Of a stretch of 5,493 nt of DNA, positions 5,484 through 5,493 are shown in pieces. The notes below the pieces were generated by a model. That model was not told the origin of the DNA. It ran no database searches and worked only from the letters and a program-made list of their open reading frames with translations. Position 1 is the stretch's first letter; every line of letters begins with the position of its first letter. This stretch comes from Gammaproteobacteria bacterium (GTDB lineage: Bacteria; Pseudomonadota; Gammaproteobacteria; Steroidobacterales; Steroidobacteraceae): NCBI GenBank assembly GCA_003165495.1, contig PMMB01000100.1, positions 6,494 to 11,986 of the forward strand, in the 5' to 3' direction. The position numbers and the translations under genes are program-made.

Positions 5484-5493
5484 TGCGCGTCTG

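Noticed and set aside
1..5493. CRISPR array, insertion sequence, toxin-antitoxin or defence system
   Set aside because: No regularly spaced repeats, transposase, terminal inverted repeats or defence-type proteins were seen; all long genes are assigned to housekeeping or metabolic families.

Overview
The window is GC-rich DNA from a proteobacterium, most likely a gammaproteobacterium. The main reason is the uvrC-pgsA linkage, with a likely stable-RNA promoter directly after pgsA, as in Escherichia coli where tRNA genes follow pgsA. A Mycobacterium-type class II DAHP synthase, an ALDH7 aldehyde dehydrogenase and a family 5 uracil-DNA glycosylase fit a Xanthomonadales/Nevskiales-like organism. 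This assignment is inference. I see no insertion sequence, prophage, CRISPR array or complete RNA gene of a known family.

Layout. Positions 3-470 (minus strand) hold the N-terminal 156 codons of an ALDH7-type piperideine-6-carboxylate / alpha-aminoadipate semialdehyde dehydrogenase of lysine catabolism, cut off by the left edge. Divergent from it, 541-1944 (plus) encodes a complete class II DAHP synthase, the first enzyme of the shikimate pathway. Its promoter is placed so that transcription would begin at or very near its ATG, suggesting a leaderless mRNA.

Positions 1945-2339 are a 395-bp intergenic region. It holds an AT-rich island (20% G+C over 1961-2020), a promoter-like pair (2049-2076), about 190 nt rich in inverted repeats and GGTT motifs, and a perfect 12-bp stem intrinsic terminator with six T's (2270-2304). 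This looks like either a free-standing small RNA of about 220 nt or an attenuated leader of the operon that follows. I could not match it to a known RNA family.

Positions 2340-5432 are a tight three-gene operon: family 5 uracil-DNA glycosylase, then uvrC with an ATGA overlap, then pgsA overlapping uvrC by 26 nt with a clear Shine-Dalgarno. The first two are DNA repair enzymes (base excision and nucleotide excision), each with four cysteines in the spacing expected for a [4Fe-4S] cluster. pgsA makes phosphatidylglycerophosphate for membrane lipids. The last 60 bases carry a strong sigma70-type promoter with a GC-rich discriminator, probably for an RNA gene beyond the window.

The protein-coding genes are ordinary housekeeping and metabolic genes. 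The least explained part is the intergenic region with its terminator just ahead of the repair operon.
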